From Streptomyces sp. CB02414 (lineage in GTDB: Bacteria; Actinomycetota; Actinomycetes; Streptomycetales; Streptomycetaceae): DNA of 64,000 bases. Location of the stretch: positions 124,001-188,000 of the forward strand of contig NZ_LIPF01000007.1 of NCBI RefSeq assembly GCF_001905385.1. Direction: 5' to 3'. The position numbers were made by a program, and so were the translations under genes. Shown here piece after piece: positions 53,036-61,847 of the stretch. The notes under the pieces were generated by a model. The model was not told where the DNA came from, searched no databases, and saw only the letters and a program-made list of their open reading frames with translations. Numbering within the stretch: the stretch's first letter is position 1; each line of letters starts with the position of its first letter.

Positions 53036-53440
53036 TCAGCGCGTCGTACGCCGTCGCGGTGGCGTGATGGCGTACAGGTCGAGAATGTCCGGCAGAGGCG
53101 CCACGCCGGGTCCGCCCGCGCGTGCCCAGGCAGCGATGTCCTCCGTCGCGTCCGGGTCGTTGACCAGTCCGAGCCAGACGGGGCGGGCACCGGCGGCGCG
53201 GCCCTCGGCGGAAGGCAGTACGACGACGACGTTGGCTTGCTCGCAGACGTCGAGGCAGTCGGAGACGCGTACCGGTGCCGCTGTGCGCAGGCGTTCGATC
53301 TGGAACGCGTGGTCGACGCCCGGCACCTTGGGGCTGCCGCAACAGCAGTCGCGGCACACGACGATGCGGCACGGCACGGAGTCCGCCGGCGATCGGGTCC
53401 GTGCGTCGTCAGTCGTTCGTCCGGTCGGTTTCGCGGGCAT
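53036..53440 (-). CDS. Thioredoxin-like 2Fe-2S ferredoxin
   Basis: ATG 53440 follows GAGGGGCGGC; 134 residues. The cluster cysteines are arranged as in the (2Fe-2S) ferredoxin-like family: CRIVVCRDCCCGSPK near residue 28 and VSDCLDVCEQANVVVV near 62, with the typical DxCxxxCExAN pattern. It ends PPRRRTTR. The gene is preceded by a cobalamin riboswitch and followed 80 bases later by an FhuF-like protein. Electron transfer to the FhuF-like protein, or to a B12-linked reductase, is a reasonable inference. Confidence 0.88.
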   Translation of the reverse strand: MPAKPTGRTTDDARTRSPADSVPCRIVVCRDCCCGSPKVPGVDHAFQIERLRTAAPVRVSDCLDVCEQANVVVVLPSAEGRAAGARPVWLGLVNDPDATEDIAAWARAGGPGVAPLPDILDLYAITPPRRRTTR

Positions 53441-53491
53441 GCGATGCCGCCCCTCTCTCCGGGGAGATCCGCCCCGGTGGTCCGTCGAGGA

Positions 53492-53640
53492 GGCGACCGC
53501 GTGAGTCTCCTGGCTCTCGGGTCGATGCTCGTCCCGGCCTTCCCACCCGTTACCGGGCAGTGGCCTGTCGGGACTCGCTCGCCGATCACAGTGGCGGGAC
53601 CGCGCCGGATTCGCACCGGCTTCCTCGTTCCGCCGTCGCC
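53492..53640 (-). ncRNA. Cobalamin (B12) riboswitch
   Basis: On the minus strand the leader contains the diagnostic core: GGAAGCCGGTGCGAATCCGG, followed by CGCGGTCCCGCCACTGTGAT, and near the end AGCCAGGAGAC (B12 box). P1 is formed by GGCGAC (53635-53640) and GTCGCC (53492-53497). Downstream, CCGGGG/CCCCGG at 53459-53477 can form a hairpin next to the ribosome-binding site GAGAGAGGGGCGGC of the ferredoxin, a plausible expression platform for translational control. Binding of cobalamin should switch off the ferredoxin and FhuF-like genes. Confidence 0.92.
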
Positions 53641-53684
53641 TTGTCGTCTGCCATCATCCCACCCCCAGGACGCCGTGCCGGCCG

Positions 53685-54671
53685 TCAGTCCGATTCCTGG
53701 GAGTGCGGGACCGTGGCGGGTGGATGGGTCGGACGATCCCGTCCGCCGTCACGGCCGGACACCACCACGATGACCAGGCCGGCGAGGACGGCTCCGACGA
53801 CGACCCTCCCCACGGCGCGCGCCCACCAGGCCGGGCGGGCCGCGCCCGCGTCTCCCCTGGGCGGGCCCAGCCGCTCGGCCCGGCGAGCAGGTCTCAGCAG
53901 GCGGAGCAACAGTAGGGCGGCGACCGGCAGTTGCAGCAGCCACAGGACGATGCGCGGCCACTCCCCGTACCAGACGTTGGTTCCGTACAGCAGGGTGTGC
54001 CACACGCTCAGCACGTACACGACGATCACGAAGCGGTGCAGCCGTCGCCAGGTGTTCGCTCCGATGCGGTGCCGGACGTAGAACAGCAGCCCCAGCGGAA
54101 TCGCCAGGTACAGGGCGCCCTGTCCGAGCGGGATGGCGATCCGGCCGGTGCCGGAGTCGTACCAGCCGGGCACGAAGCTGTCGGCGAAGCCCACCCACAG
54201 GCGTTCGGCCCAGTCGACCTTCGTCTCATAGCGTACGAGTTCCGCGGCGAACATCAGGGCGTGCGCGGACATCAGCGCCATCGTCGTCAGGCTCGTGGTG
54301 CGGTGCCAGCGCTCCAGTACCTGCCGGGAGGCCGGCAGGTGGGCGGGGCGTGGCCCCGACAGCAGCAGGCCCAGCATGACCGTGCCCCAGGCCCACAGCA
54401 GTCCCGACCAGCCGAAGGCCTGGCTGAGCAAGTACATCCAGTAGGTTCCGGCATCGTCCATGAACGGCATGACCGCGACCGTGTCCGAGGCACCCGACTC
54501 CATGCGCGCCCACAGGAGAGCGAACACGAGCGCCGTGACCACCACCGCCGCGGTGGCGTCGGGCAGTGCGGAGCGCAGATCGCCGCGCAGAGACACGCGG
54601 TCCCCGGGCGGCCGTTGCCGTCCGGGCGGGGCTACTGCCCCGTCCTCGTCCGGGCTCGCGTCTGACGTCAT
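53685..54671 (-). CDS. Ferric-reductase-like transmembrane protein
   Basis: ATG 54671 follows GGGAGGCCC; 328 residues. After a polar N-terminus come about six to eight helices: TAAVVVTALVFALLWARM, YWMYLLSQAFGWSGLLWAWG, WHRTTSLTTMALMSAHALMF, GALYLAIPLGLLFYVRHRIG, RRLHRFVIVVYVLSVWHTLL, and RIVLWLLQLPVAALLLLRLL. The histidines in ERWHR, SAHAL, RRLHR and WHTLL fit the bis-heme pattern of the FRE/NOX transmembrane core. No FAD/NAD domain is attached. It probably moves electrons across the membrane to ferric or cobalt complexes. It lies directly upstream of the riboswitch in the same direction, but the riboswitch lies after it, so it has its own promoter. Confidence 0.85.
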   Translation of the reverse strand: MTSDASPDEDGAVAPPGRQRPPGDRVSLRGDLRSALPDATAAVVVTALVFALLWARMESGASDTVAVMPFMDDAGTYWMYLLSQAFGWSGLLWAWGTVMLGLLLSGPRPAHLPASRQVLERWHRTTSLTTMALMSAHALMFAAELVRYETKVDWAERLWVGFADSFVPGWYDSGTGRIAIPLGQGALYLAIPLGLLFYVRHRIGANTWRRLHRFVIVVYVLSVWHTLLYGTNVWYGEWPRIVLWLLQLPVAALLLLRLLRPARRAERLGPPRGDAGAARPAWWARAVGRVVVGAVLAGLVIVVVSGRDGGRDRPTHPPATVPHSQESD

Positions 54672-54911
54672 CAAGGGCCTCCCGGGCACGGGCCACCGCC
54701 GCTACGGTGTGCATGTGTCGTGAGGCAACAAGTCTGACTGACGGGGCGGTGGTTCCCAGAGGCGTTATCCGGCCAGGGCCGCAGCGACAACTGCGCAGGG
54801 GACACACCTTGGTTCCGCCTCCCCTCCACATTGACTGAACTGGCGAAGCCGGCCGGCGCGCGTTGAGACGGCCGCGGGGCGGATGTCCGCCGGTCCGCTC
54901 CCCTTCGCCGC

Positions 54912-56309
54912 TCACCTGGAGCGGATCTGCGCGGATCGCCTCAACGGCCTGCCGGCTCCCACCACGCGCGGCACCAGCTGGTGCCGCAGCTCGGTGGCCG
55001 TGCGGTCGGGCAGGTGCAGGACCCAGTCGGGGTGGGCGCGGTACGAGTCGCTGTCGGCGTTGGTCATTTCCGGTTCCACCCACAGGCCGAACGCCATGCC
55101 CAGGCGGTGCACCTCGTCGGCGAGCGGACGCAGTCCCTGCGGGAACCGCCTCGGGTGGGGCGTCCAGTCGCCGAGGCCCGAGCGGTCGTCCTCACGGCCT
55201 CGGAACCAGCCGTCGTCGAGCACGAACAGCTCCGCGCCGACGGCGGCGGCACGGCGGGCGAGGGCGATCTGGTTCTCCTCGCTCACCTCGAACCACGTGG
55301 CCTCCCAGGAGTTGTAGAGGACCGGCCGCAGTTCCCGCGGGTGCGGCAGGACGTGCGCGCGCAGGTGGCGGTGGAAGGCCCGGCCCGCGCCGCCGAAGCC
55401 GTGACCGCTGTGCACGGCCAGGCTGACCGGGGTGCGGTGCCGGTCGCCGGGCCTCAGGCACAGCTCGGCACCTTCGTGGCCCCCGCCGGCCAGGACGCCG
55501 GTCCGGCCGGCGGCCGTGCGCTGGGCGGTGATGCGCCAGCTGCCGCTCGTCGCGAGCGCGACGACCCACACCTCGTCGTGCTCCTCGCCGGTGTCCCCGG
55601 GGTCGAGGGCGATCCAGGGGCTCGCGTGGTGGCCCGTGTGGCCGCGCCTGCTGCCGAGCACCGTCTCGCCGACCGGCAGCCCGGACCGCCGCAGGCGGCT
55701 TTCGGCGGCCCATCCTCCGTGCACGGCGCTCAGCCGCCAGTCGGGCCGCTGTGGGAGCGGCCAGTGGGCCGAGGCGTACCGGACCAGCAGCACGTCCCCG
55801 TCGTCCGGCGTGCCCGTGTGGACGAACTCCGTCCACCGTTCCAGCACGTCGCCGTCCGGCGGGACGCGGTAGTGCAGGGACCAGGTCAGTGGTCGGGTGC
55901 GGTCCCGCAGCAGGACGGCCGCATGGTCGTCCTCGAGCAGGACCACGTCCTGCACGGTCGGTTCGACGGGACTGCTGCCGTCGGCGAAGCGCACCTCGAA
56001 GGCGGGGGCGCCGAAGCGGGCACCGCCGTCGACCGGGTACTCCTCGGTTCCGTCCCAGCGGCCGGCGAAGCTGTTGTCGTGGTCGCTCCACAGCGGCAGC
56101 GAGGCCGCGTCGGCGAGGGGCAGGGCAGCGCCCCAGTGGACGTGCCGGACGGTGCCGGCGGCGCGGTCCACCCGGAAGGCGTAGGCGCCCTGTGCGGTGC
56201 GCAGCAGCACGGTGCCGCTGTCCTCGTCCAGCTCCACGCGGCGTGACGCACCGGCGGACGACGACGGGACCGGGTGGGCGGGCGTGGTGGTCACGTGACC
56301 GTTCCGCAT
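54912..56309 (-). pseudogene. Alpha-galactosidase (GH36), truncated before the catalytic nucleophile
   Basis: The frame from ATG 56309 or GTG 56294 is open for 465 codons and reads as GH36: DNSFAGRWDGTEEYPVDGGA, VLYNSWEATWFEVSEENQIA, LFVLDDGWFRGREDDRSGLG, DWTPHPRRFPQGLRPLADEV, FGLWVEPEMTNADSDSYRAH, HPDWVLHLPDRTATELRHQL. GH36 enzymes have the nucleophile Asp in a KWDMNR motif about 30 residues after this point; here the homology stops at RHQLV, and a short unrelated tail ends the protein at 54912. Normal length is about 700. The enzyme cannot be catalytic. The clean end suggests a deletion. Confidence 0.88.
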
Positions 56310-56333
56310 TCGTTCTCACAGACGGCAGACGGG

Positions 56334-57385
56334 TCAGGCTGAGGCGGGCAGGTGGTCCTCGCGGACGACGACCACTCCCCCGGGCGGCACCACGGCCCGG
56401 CCGCCGGTGGCTTCGGCCCTGCGAGGGCCTCTCCTGCGACGGGCACGGTGACAGTCTTCTCGGTGTGGTTGATCAGGAACAGGTAGGAATGCCCCCCGCC
56501 CCGTCCTTCGTACCGCCTCCAGTCCGTCAGGACCCTCCACGACCGGAGTGATCCGCGCCTGCTCGCACACTGCGCGGAGCAGTGCGCGCAGAGCGGGTAC
56601 GGGCAGCCGGCCGGCCCCGTACCAGGCGGTGCCGTCGCCGAAGGCGTGCCGGGTGACGGCCGGGCCGCCACGGGCGGGGCCGCCCTCGGCCGAGTCCGCG
56701 TAGCGCGACACCGTCGTACAGCCGCGGGATTCGACGCGTTCCGTCCACTGCTCGACGTCCGTTCCGTCGGCGAGACGGGCGCGCTCGCCGGTCCGCAGCG
56801 GCAGGAACTCGTCCACGACGAGCCCGAGCACGTCGCGCAGCGCTCCCGGGTGAGCGCCCGGGCGCACCCGGTCGGAGTCGTCGACGAGCCCGCTGAAGCA
56901 GCCGACGGTGAGATGGCCGCCCTGCTGGACGTACTGGGTGAGGTTGTCGGCGTCGTCGTCGGACAGCCGGAGTGCCACTTCTCGGCGCCGGCGCGGGACT
57001 GCCGCCACTGGAAGAACATCAGCCCGTCGGCGCCGCGGGCGAGGTGGGTCAGGCTGTTGCGCCGGGTCTCCCCGGGCCGTTTGGCCACGTTGACGGGCTG
57101 CCAGTTGACCGCGGAGGTCGAGTGCTCCATGAGCACCCAGGGTCGGCCCCCCGCCATACCGCGGGCGAGATCCGCGTTGAGCGCCAGGTCGATGTGGCCG
57201 TCGGGGTCGGCGGCCGGCAGGTAGTGGTCGACGGAGACCAGGTCGCACTCGGCCGCGAAGGCGTGGCCGTCGGCCTTCTTCTCCAGGGTGCCCATCACAT
57301 TGGTGGTGATCGGCACGTCGGGGGTGATCTCGTTCCAGTCTCCGTAGCGCTGGCTCCGGAAGTCGGTGCCCCAGGCGTCGTTGTT
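56334..57385 (-). pseudogene. Beta-galactosidase (GH42) remnant
   Basis: The minus-strand frames contain NNDAWGTDFRSQRYGDWNEI, VPITTNVMG, ECDLVSVDHYLPAADPDGHI, RPWVLMEHSTSAVNWQPVNV (the Glu in MEHS is the GH42 nucleophile region), RNSLTHLARGADGLMFFQWR, and then in a second frame LSDDDADNLTQYVQQGGHLT and DVLGLVVDEFLPLRTGERAR (trimerisation domain). In a third, HSYLFLINHTEKTVTVPVAG, and finally GGVVVVREDHLPASA to the stop at 56334. The N-terminal half of the barrel is missing and at least three shifts occur. Confidence 0.85.
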
Positions 57386-57610
57386 GCCGCCGCATTGCCG
57401 AAGAAGCTGCCGCCGGTCCGGCCGAGGAACACAGCGTCGTAGCCGTAGGCGGTGCCACCGGGGCGCGTGCAGTGCCCGGCGGTGACGAACTTCTTGCTGC
57501 CGTTCGCTCCTCGCGCGCCTGGTCGAGGAATCGCCGCACCTCTGCCGTCGGGGTCCGGCCGCGGAGCACCTCCACGACGACGCTGTTGGTGACCGTGTCG
57601 GTAGCAGCCG
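57386..57610 (-). pseudogene. Streptogrisin-like serine protease fragment
   Basis: Two frames on the minus strand together read DTVTNSVVVEVLRGRTPTAE, VRRFLDQAR and NGSKKFVTAGHCTRPGGTAY then GYDAVFLGRTGGSFFGNAA. The first is the end of a chymotrypsin-like pro-domain. The second has the catalytic-His motif TAGHC and the following GxxxG-SFFGN. The piece is joined directly to the GH42 remnant, forming a mosaic. The catalytic Asp and Ser are absent. Confidence 0.7.
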
Positions 57611-57740
57611 CTCCACCTCCCGAGGGACGGCTCTGCCGTCCTCCAGGGTGTCGAGAGCGTCCCTGGCGGCGTGCGCGGCTTCGTCCTGGCCTGGGCGGCA
57701 TCTCTCAGGGCCGTGCGAGCACGAGGAGTGGGACGGCGAA

Positions 57741-57773
57741 CGGCGGGCGCGGGATGGAGCCCCGCGCCCGCCG
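57741..57773 (-). terminator. 13-bp perfect hairpin after GH81 gene
   Basis: CGGCGGGCGCGGG (57741-57753) pairs exactly with CCCGCGCCCGCCG (57761-57773) around a seven-base loop, 26 bases beyond the stop of the GH81 gene on the minus strand. It has no U-tract. A strong terminator candidate. Confidence 0.8.
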
Positions 57774-57798
57774 CCCTCAGCCGCCGGAGGCCGCCTTG

Positions 57799-60573
57799 TC
57801 AGTCGTAGGGAATGACCACCACGGACGTGTCCGTGCCGGTGCGCAGCAACGCGCTCGCGTTTCCTATCGCGCTCCAGACCTCCAGCCGGACCGTCCCCCC
57901 GCGCAGGTTCCCGAGGGTGCCGGTGGCGGCCTTCAGACCGCGGGTCTGGTTGTACTCCTCCCAGCCCGTGACCGGGTCGGTGGCGAAGTAGTGGTAGGTC
58001 TCGGTCCGGTCGAAGGTGCCGTCGCCCGTGAGGTCGTAGCTGATACGAGCCTGCTGACCGAGGCCCACGGCCGGGCCGGCGTCCACGGGGAGGCGGAACG
58101 TGGTGGACGCGCCCGCCTTGAGGGTGGCGTTGACGCCCTTGACCTCGTAGACGAGCTGCTTGTTCGGGGTGCCGTCGTGGTTGCGGCCCTCGGCCGACGG
58201 AATGGTGTCGTTGGCAGCCGTGGTGCCGGTGGCCGTGGTGAGCGTGCCGCCGGAGCGGAGGCGGAAGGTGTTGCCGGTGGACGGTTCGGGGTCCCCGCCT
58301 CCGGAGTCGGTGCCGGTACCGGTCGCGGTGGAGCGGGCGGGCACGGTGAGTGTCTTGCCGTCGGAGAAGGTGACCGTGCGGGCCGTGGCGCCGTGGTTGT
58401 GCGCGGCGTAGGTGCGGGTGCCGTTCTTGGCGAACACCGCGGACGTGGGCAGGTCGCCGGTCACCGAGGGGTCGGGGGCGCCGAGTGCGTCCAGGGTGGT
58501 GATCCAGTGGTAGGTGTGAGCCTTGGACTCGCCCTGCTCGGGGGTGTATCCGGCGTTGCCGGCGTCCCACTTCGACTTCGCGGCGGCCGGGTCGGCCAGC
58601 GACTGGAACTCCCAGAGGATGTCGCGCCATTCGACGGCGGGACCGCCGTTCTCGCGTTCCATCTCCGCGATGTTGCGCCGGATCGCCTCCTTGTGTCCGG
58701 CCAGGTGCGGGGAGCCGCCCGCGGTCACGGGCAGGACGTTGATGCCGTGGATCTCCTCGGGGTTGGCGGTCCACCAGGTGGCGTACGCCCCGCCGCTGCC
58801 CCACACCATGCCGACCGTGTCGTGGGTGAAGGAGCTGGGGAAGACCTGCTGGTCGGCGTCGAACCAGTACTGGGCGATGGCCTCGCTCTCGGTGGCGAGC
58901 AGGTAGCTGCCGAGGTCGCGCAGCTGAGTGTTGCCGGTGGCGGAGCCCCAGAGCACGAGCGCCGCGCTGAGGTTGGTGGACTCCGAGGAGGACTCCTGGT
59001 TGTTGCCGGCGGCGAAGCCCTGATGGCCGGAGGCCCAGCTGTGCCCGGCGTAGACGTCGAAGCCGCGCAGGAACGGGAAGGCGCTGTCGGTGCGGCTGGC
59101 GTTGGCGGTGTCGCGGATCAGGGTCTTGACCATGCCGCCCCAGGCGGAGTCGGCGGCCCAGGCGGCGTCGTACTGCGCGACGATCGCCGCCGCGTAGACG
59201 TAGTAGCCGTAGTGGAAGTGGTGGTCGTTGAGCTCGGCGTCGCTGCCGTAGGAGGCGGGGTAGCCGATGAGGGTCTTCCAGTCCTTGTCGTAGGAGAACT
59301 CGCTCGCCCCACCCGCGGTGAACCACTCCTGGAGGCGCCCCTTGAGGAGGCCGACGAGCTTGTCGCGGACCGCGGTCTCACCGATCTGGTCGGCCAGCGG
59401 CACCAGTTGGGCGAGCTTGCCCAGCGCCTTGCCGGTCCAGTACGTGTCCGTCGCTCCGGAGAAGGGGTCGGAGGAGTTCGCGACCTCTGACAGGTAGGTG
59501 CGCAGCCGGGACGTGTCGACGGCGCTGGTCCGAGGCAGCGCGGGCAGTACCGGGGCGGCCTTCTGACGGGTGGTGAACGAGGCGCCCTCGCGGACCTTCA
59601 TGGTGCCGCGGGGGGAGACGTAGGTGTAGGGCGTGAGGGCGTCGGTGGTGTGGAGCCACTGATGCCGGTAGAGGGCCTGGAGAGTGCCGCGTTCGGTGCC
59701 CTCCTTGGCCTCGGTGGTGAGCTGGTACGTGGCGCCGACCGTGCCGCCGGAGGTGCTCCAGTCGACCTGTGATCCGGTGACGAAGCTGAACGCGTACTTG
59801 CGGAAGGTCGCGAGGGCGTCGGTGGAGGGCAGCACGGCGAGGGAGAAGTAGTCCTTGCCGCCGAGGCCGGCGTTGATCGTGGTGCCGGAGATGTTCCAGT
59901 CGCTGCCGGTCGGTGCGAAGAGGGCGTAGTGGTGTCCGCCGACCGTGATGCCGACGACGTTGCCCTGGTCGGCGAAGACGGTCGGCGTACCAGCGGTGGT
60001 GATCTGGGCGTTGCCGCCGGAGCCCTGAGCATAGACGAAGGGCATGCCGTGGCCGATGGTGGTCCGCAGGGTGCGGGTGCCGTCGGACCAGTACGGGGTG
60101 ACCGTCCAGTCGGACCAGGCGTCGGCCTTGGTGTCGGGCGAGTTGAGTCCGCTCAGGCCGAGGGTGAGGTCGCGTTTGTGCGCATACTCGTACTGGCGGC
60201 CCTCGCCGACGATGGTGGGGCTGGTCGGGTAGCCGATTTCCAGTCCACCGGAGACCGCCTGGTACGTGAGCGGGTGGCCGTACATGGGTGTGGAGTACGG
60301 ATTGTCGCCGTAGCGCTGGAAGGCGAGGGAGGACCACCAGTCGTTGGTGGGCACGGGCTTGTCCTTGGCGGCCTGCGTGACCTTGGGCGTCACCGGTCCC
60401 CCGGTGTTGTTCGTGGGGCCGGTTGTGCCCGGCGGCCGGGTGTCGGAGTAACTCCCGGCTCCTACGGGGACGGTCGCGGCCGCCGCCGGGGTCGCGGCGG
60501 GGCCGAGGCTCACGGCCGCCAGGACGGCGGCCAGGAGCACTGCGGCAGCCGGCCGTGGTCGGGGAGTTGGCAT
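57799..60573 (-). CDS. Secreted endo-1,3-beta-glucanase (GH81) with C-terminal binding domain
   Basis: I choose ATG 60573 (MPTPRPRPAAAVLLAAVLAA) because it lies behind GAGGTGCACTTC; an ATG nine bases earlier is too near. The 924-residue protein has a signal peptide ending ATPAAAA. The GH81 catalytic region follows: PVPTNDWWSSLAFQRYGDNP, YSTPMYGHPLTYQAVSGGLE, and the (alpha/alpha)6 part with LNDHHFHYGYYVYAAAIVAQ, FDVYAGHSWASGHQGFAAGN and NQESSSESTNLSAALVLW (catalytic Glu region). After about residue 770 a linker leads to a C-terminal beta-sandwich (NTFRLRSGGTLTTATGTTAA, TYHYFATDPVTGWEEYNQTR) resembling CBM56. It cuts laminarin and fungal cell-wall glucan outside the cell. The operator in its promoter suggests LacI-type control by oligosaccharides. 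Confidence 0.93.
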   Translation of the reverse strand: MPTPRPRPAAAVLLAAVLAAVSLGPAATPAAAATVPVGAGSYSDTRPPGTTGPTNNTGGPVTPKVTQAAKDKPVPTNDWWSSLAFQRYGDNPYSTPMYGHPLTYQAVSGGLEIGYPTSPTIVGEGRQYEYAHKRDLTLGLSGLNSPDTKADAWSDWTVTPYWSDGTRTLRTTIGHGMPFVYAQGSGGNAQITTAGTPTVFADQGNVVGITVGGHHYALFAPTGSDWNISGTTINAGLGGKDYFSLAVLPSTDALATFRKYAFSFVTGSQVDWSTSGGTVGATYQLTTEAKEGTERGTLQALYRHQWLHTTDALTPYTYVSPRGTMKVREGASFTTRQKAAPVLPALPRTSAVDTSRLRTYLSEVANSSDPFSGATDTYWTGKALGKLAQLVPLADQIGETAVRDKLVGLLKGRLQEWFTAGGASEFSYDKDWKTLIGYPASYGSDAELNDHHFHYGYYVYAAAIVAQYDAAWAADSAWGGMVKTLIRDTANASRTDSAFPFLRGFDVYAGHSWASGHQGFAAGNNQESSSESTNLSAALVLWGSATGNTQLRDLGSYLLATESEAIAQYWFDADQQVFPSSFTHDTVGMVWGSGGAYATWWTANPEEIHGINVLPVTAGGSPHLAGHKEAIRRNIAEMERENGGPAVEWRDILWEFQSLADPAAAKSKWDAGNAGYTPEQGESKAHTYHWITTLDALGAPDPSVTGDLPTSAVFAKNGTRTYAAHNHGATARTVTFSDGKTLTVPARSTATGTGTDSGGGDPEPSTGNTFRLRSGGTLTTATGTTAANDTIPSAEGRNHDGTPNKQLVYEVKGVNATLKAGASTTFRLPVDAGPAVGLGQQARISYDLTGDGTFDRTETYHYFATDPVTGWEEYNQTRGLKAATGTLGNLRGGTVRLEVWSAIGNASALLRTGTDTSVVVIPYD

Positions 60574-60682
60574 GAAGTGCACCTCATGTCATCGAGAGGG
60601 GCGGGCTCGTCAGCGGCAGCGGCCTGGGGCGGGGGTGCCCTGCGCCGGGGCGAAGCTGTGTGGGGAGAGTTGAAAAGCCCGG

Positions 60683-60736
60683 CCTGAGAGCGCTCTCAGG
60701 TGGCCGCAAAGTAAGACTCCTGAAATCAGTTGTCAA
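60683..60736 (-). promoter_or_regulatory. GH81 promoter with 18-bp palindromic operator
   Basis: On the minus strand TTGACA (60731-60736) and TACTTT (60708-60713) are spaced 17 bases, a good housekeeping promoter. The perfect palindrome CCTGAGAGCGCTCTCAGG lies at 60683-60700, covering the expected transcription start. Its core TGAGAGCGCTCTCA differs by two symmetric positions from the CebR/CelR operator TGGGAGCGCTCCCA, so a LacI-family sugar-responsive repressor is likely. The ribosome-binding site of the GH81 gene is about 100 bases further on. Confidence 0.8.
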
Positions 60737-61159
60737 TACATCGCGCAAGACGAGGCAGTTATAGGCGTGTTCCGGAGACATCGTCCTTCCTCGTTGCGTC
60801 ATCTCTTCAAGACTTGACGGGACGAAGGCGGTGCGGGCCGGAGTAGCGGGGCTTCCCATGTCCATTGCCCGATCCGTCAGGAGGGCCACCGTGCGCCTGA
60901 TCCCGTGCCGGTCACCGGTGAACTGTGGACGACGCGGTCGGCTTCTCAGCGGGCGAAGCAGCCGCGTAGGAAAAGGCGCCGAGCAGCACGTACCCCCTGA
61001 TGACCGCGGTCCCGGCGGCGCAGGCGCACCAGAACCCGAGGGAAACCCGTTCCCGGCGACGCACCGATGACCTTCAGGGCGACAGCGGTTGCTGGTCTCC
61101 GGGAGGACCAACGGCGCACGGAGAGGCTGAGCGGCACCCCGCGGGTCGGCCCGCCGCGT
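60737..61159. other. No recognisable gene
   Basis: The 423 bases between the GH81 promoter and the end of the TetR gene have an AT-rich left part (60700-60830) and open frames with no recognisable family. Confidence 0.45.
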
Positions 61160-61717
61160 TCAGCGGTGCCGGTCGACCACGGCGCTCACGATGGCGGCCA
61201 CTTCCCCGCGGTCGGTGGGCCGCGGGTCGACGGAGTTGTGGATGGAGAGTCCTTCGATCAGGGCGTCGAGAGCCCGCGCGGTGAGCGGGTCGAAGTGCCT
61301 GGCCAGCGAGTCCCGGCTGGCCTGCATCCAGAAGCGCATGACGGTGCGCACCTCGGGGTGGCGGGCGGCGAAGGCGTAGAGCTCGTAGCCGAGCAGGAGG
61401 TTGCGGTCGGTGCCCCAGACCTTGCCGCAGATGATCTCGACGACCGCCTCCTGTGCTTCCCGGGGAGACCGCGCGGCCTCCAGGAGCGCGCCGTAGCGCG
61501 TGGAGACGGACTCCGCGTGCCGGGTGAAGGCGTCGGTCAGCAGGTGCTGCATGTCGTCGAAGTAGTAGGTGAGCGAACCGAGCGGTACACCCGCGGCTTC
61601 GGCGATCTTGCGGTAGGTCACTTTGATGGCGCCGTGTTCGGCGACGACGTCGAGCGCGGCGTCGAGGATGCGTTCGCGGCGCCGGGGGTCGTTGGGGCCG
61701 CGGGTGCTGCCTGTCAT
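61160..61717 (-). CDS. TetR-family transcriptional regulator
   Basis: ATG 61717 gives 185 residues beginning MTGSTRGPNDPRRRERILDA; the upstream open frame is not coding. The helix-turn-helix reads RERILDAALDVVAEHGAIKV then TYRKIAEAAGVPLGSLTYYF. The ligand domain (ELYAFAARHPEVRTVMRFWM, ARALDALIEGLSIHNSVD) is typical of YcdC/AcrR-like proteins. It is divergent to an MFS gene starting at 61848, with inverted TGTACA motifs between, so it probably represses that exporter and itself. The inducer is unknown. Confidence 0.92.
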   Translation of the reverse strand: MTGSTRGPNDPRRRERILDAALDVVAEHGAIKVTYRKIAEAAGVPLGSLTYYFDDMQHLLTDAFTRHAESVSTRYGALLEAARSPREAQEAVVEIICGKVWGTDRNLLLGYELYAFAARHPEVRTVMRFWMQASRDSLARHFDPLTARALDALIEGLSIHNSVDPRPTDRGEVAAIVSAVVDRHR

Positions 61718-61757
61718 CGCGGTTGTCTGCCTTGTCTTCTCGGAGCCCCACCCGGTG

Positions 61758-61771
61758 TGTACATTTGTACA
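61758..61771. promoter_or_regulatory. TGTACA...TGTACA operator in TetR/MFS promoter
   Basis: TGTACATTTGTACA contains two copies of the self-palindromic TGTACA, two bases apart, in the 130-base gap between the divergent TetR and MFS genes. AT-rich inverted sites of this kind are usual for TetR repressors in GC-rich genomes. Confidence 0.6.
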
Positions 61772-61847
61772 TTCCTGGTGGGTGCGCGGACTCGTTTCCT
61801 GCCGTTCCTGTCCTGCCCATTCTGTCGAACGCCAGCGGAGCCCCTTC

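Noticed and set aside
54981..56246. A 421-codon plus-strand frame
   Set aside because: It is antisense to the GH36 coding sequence and has no recognisable motif.
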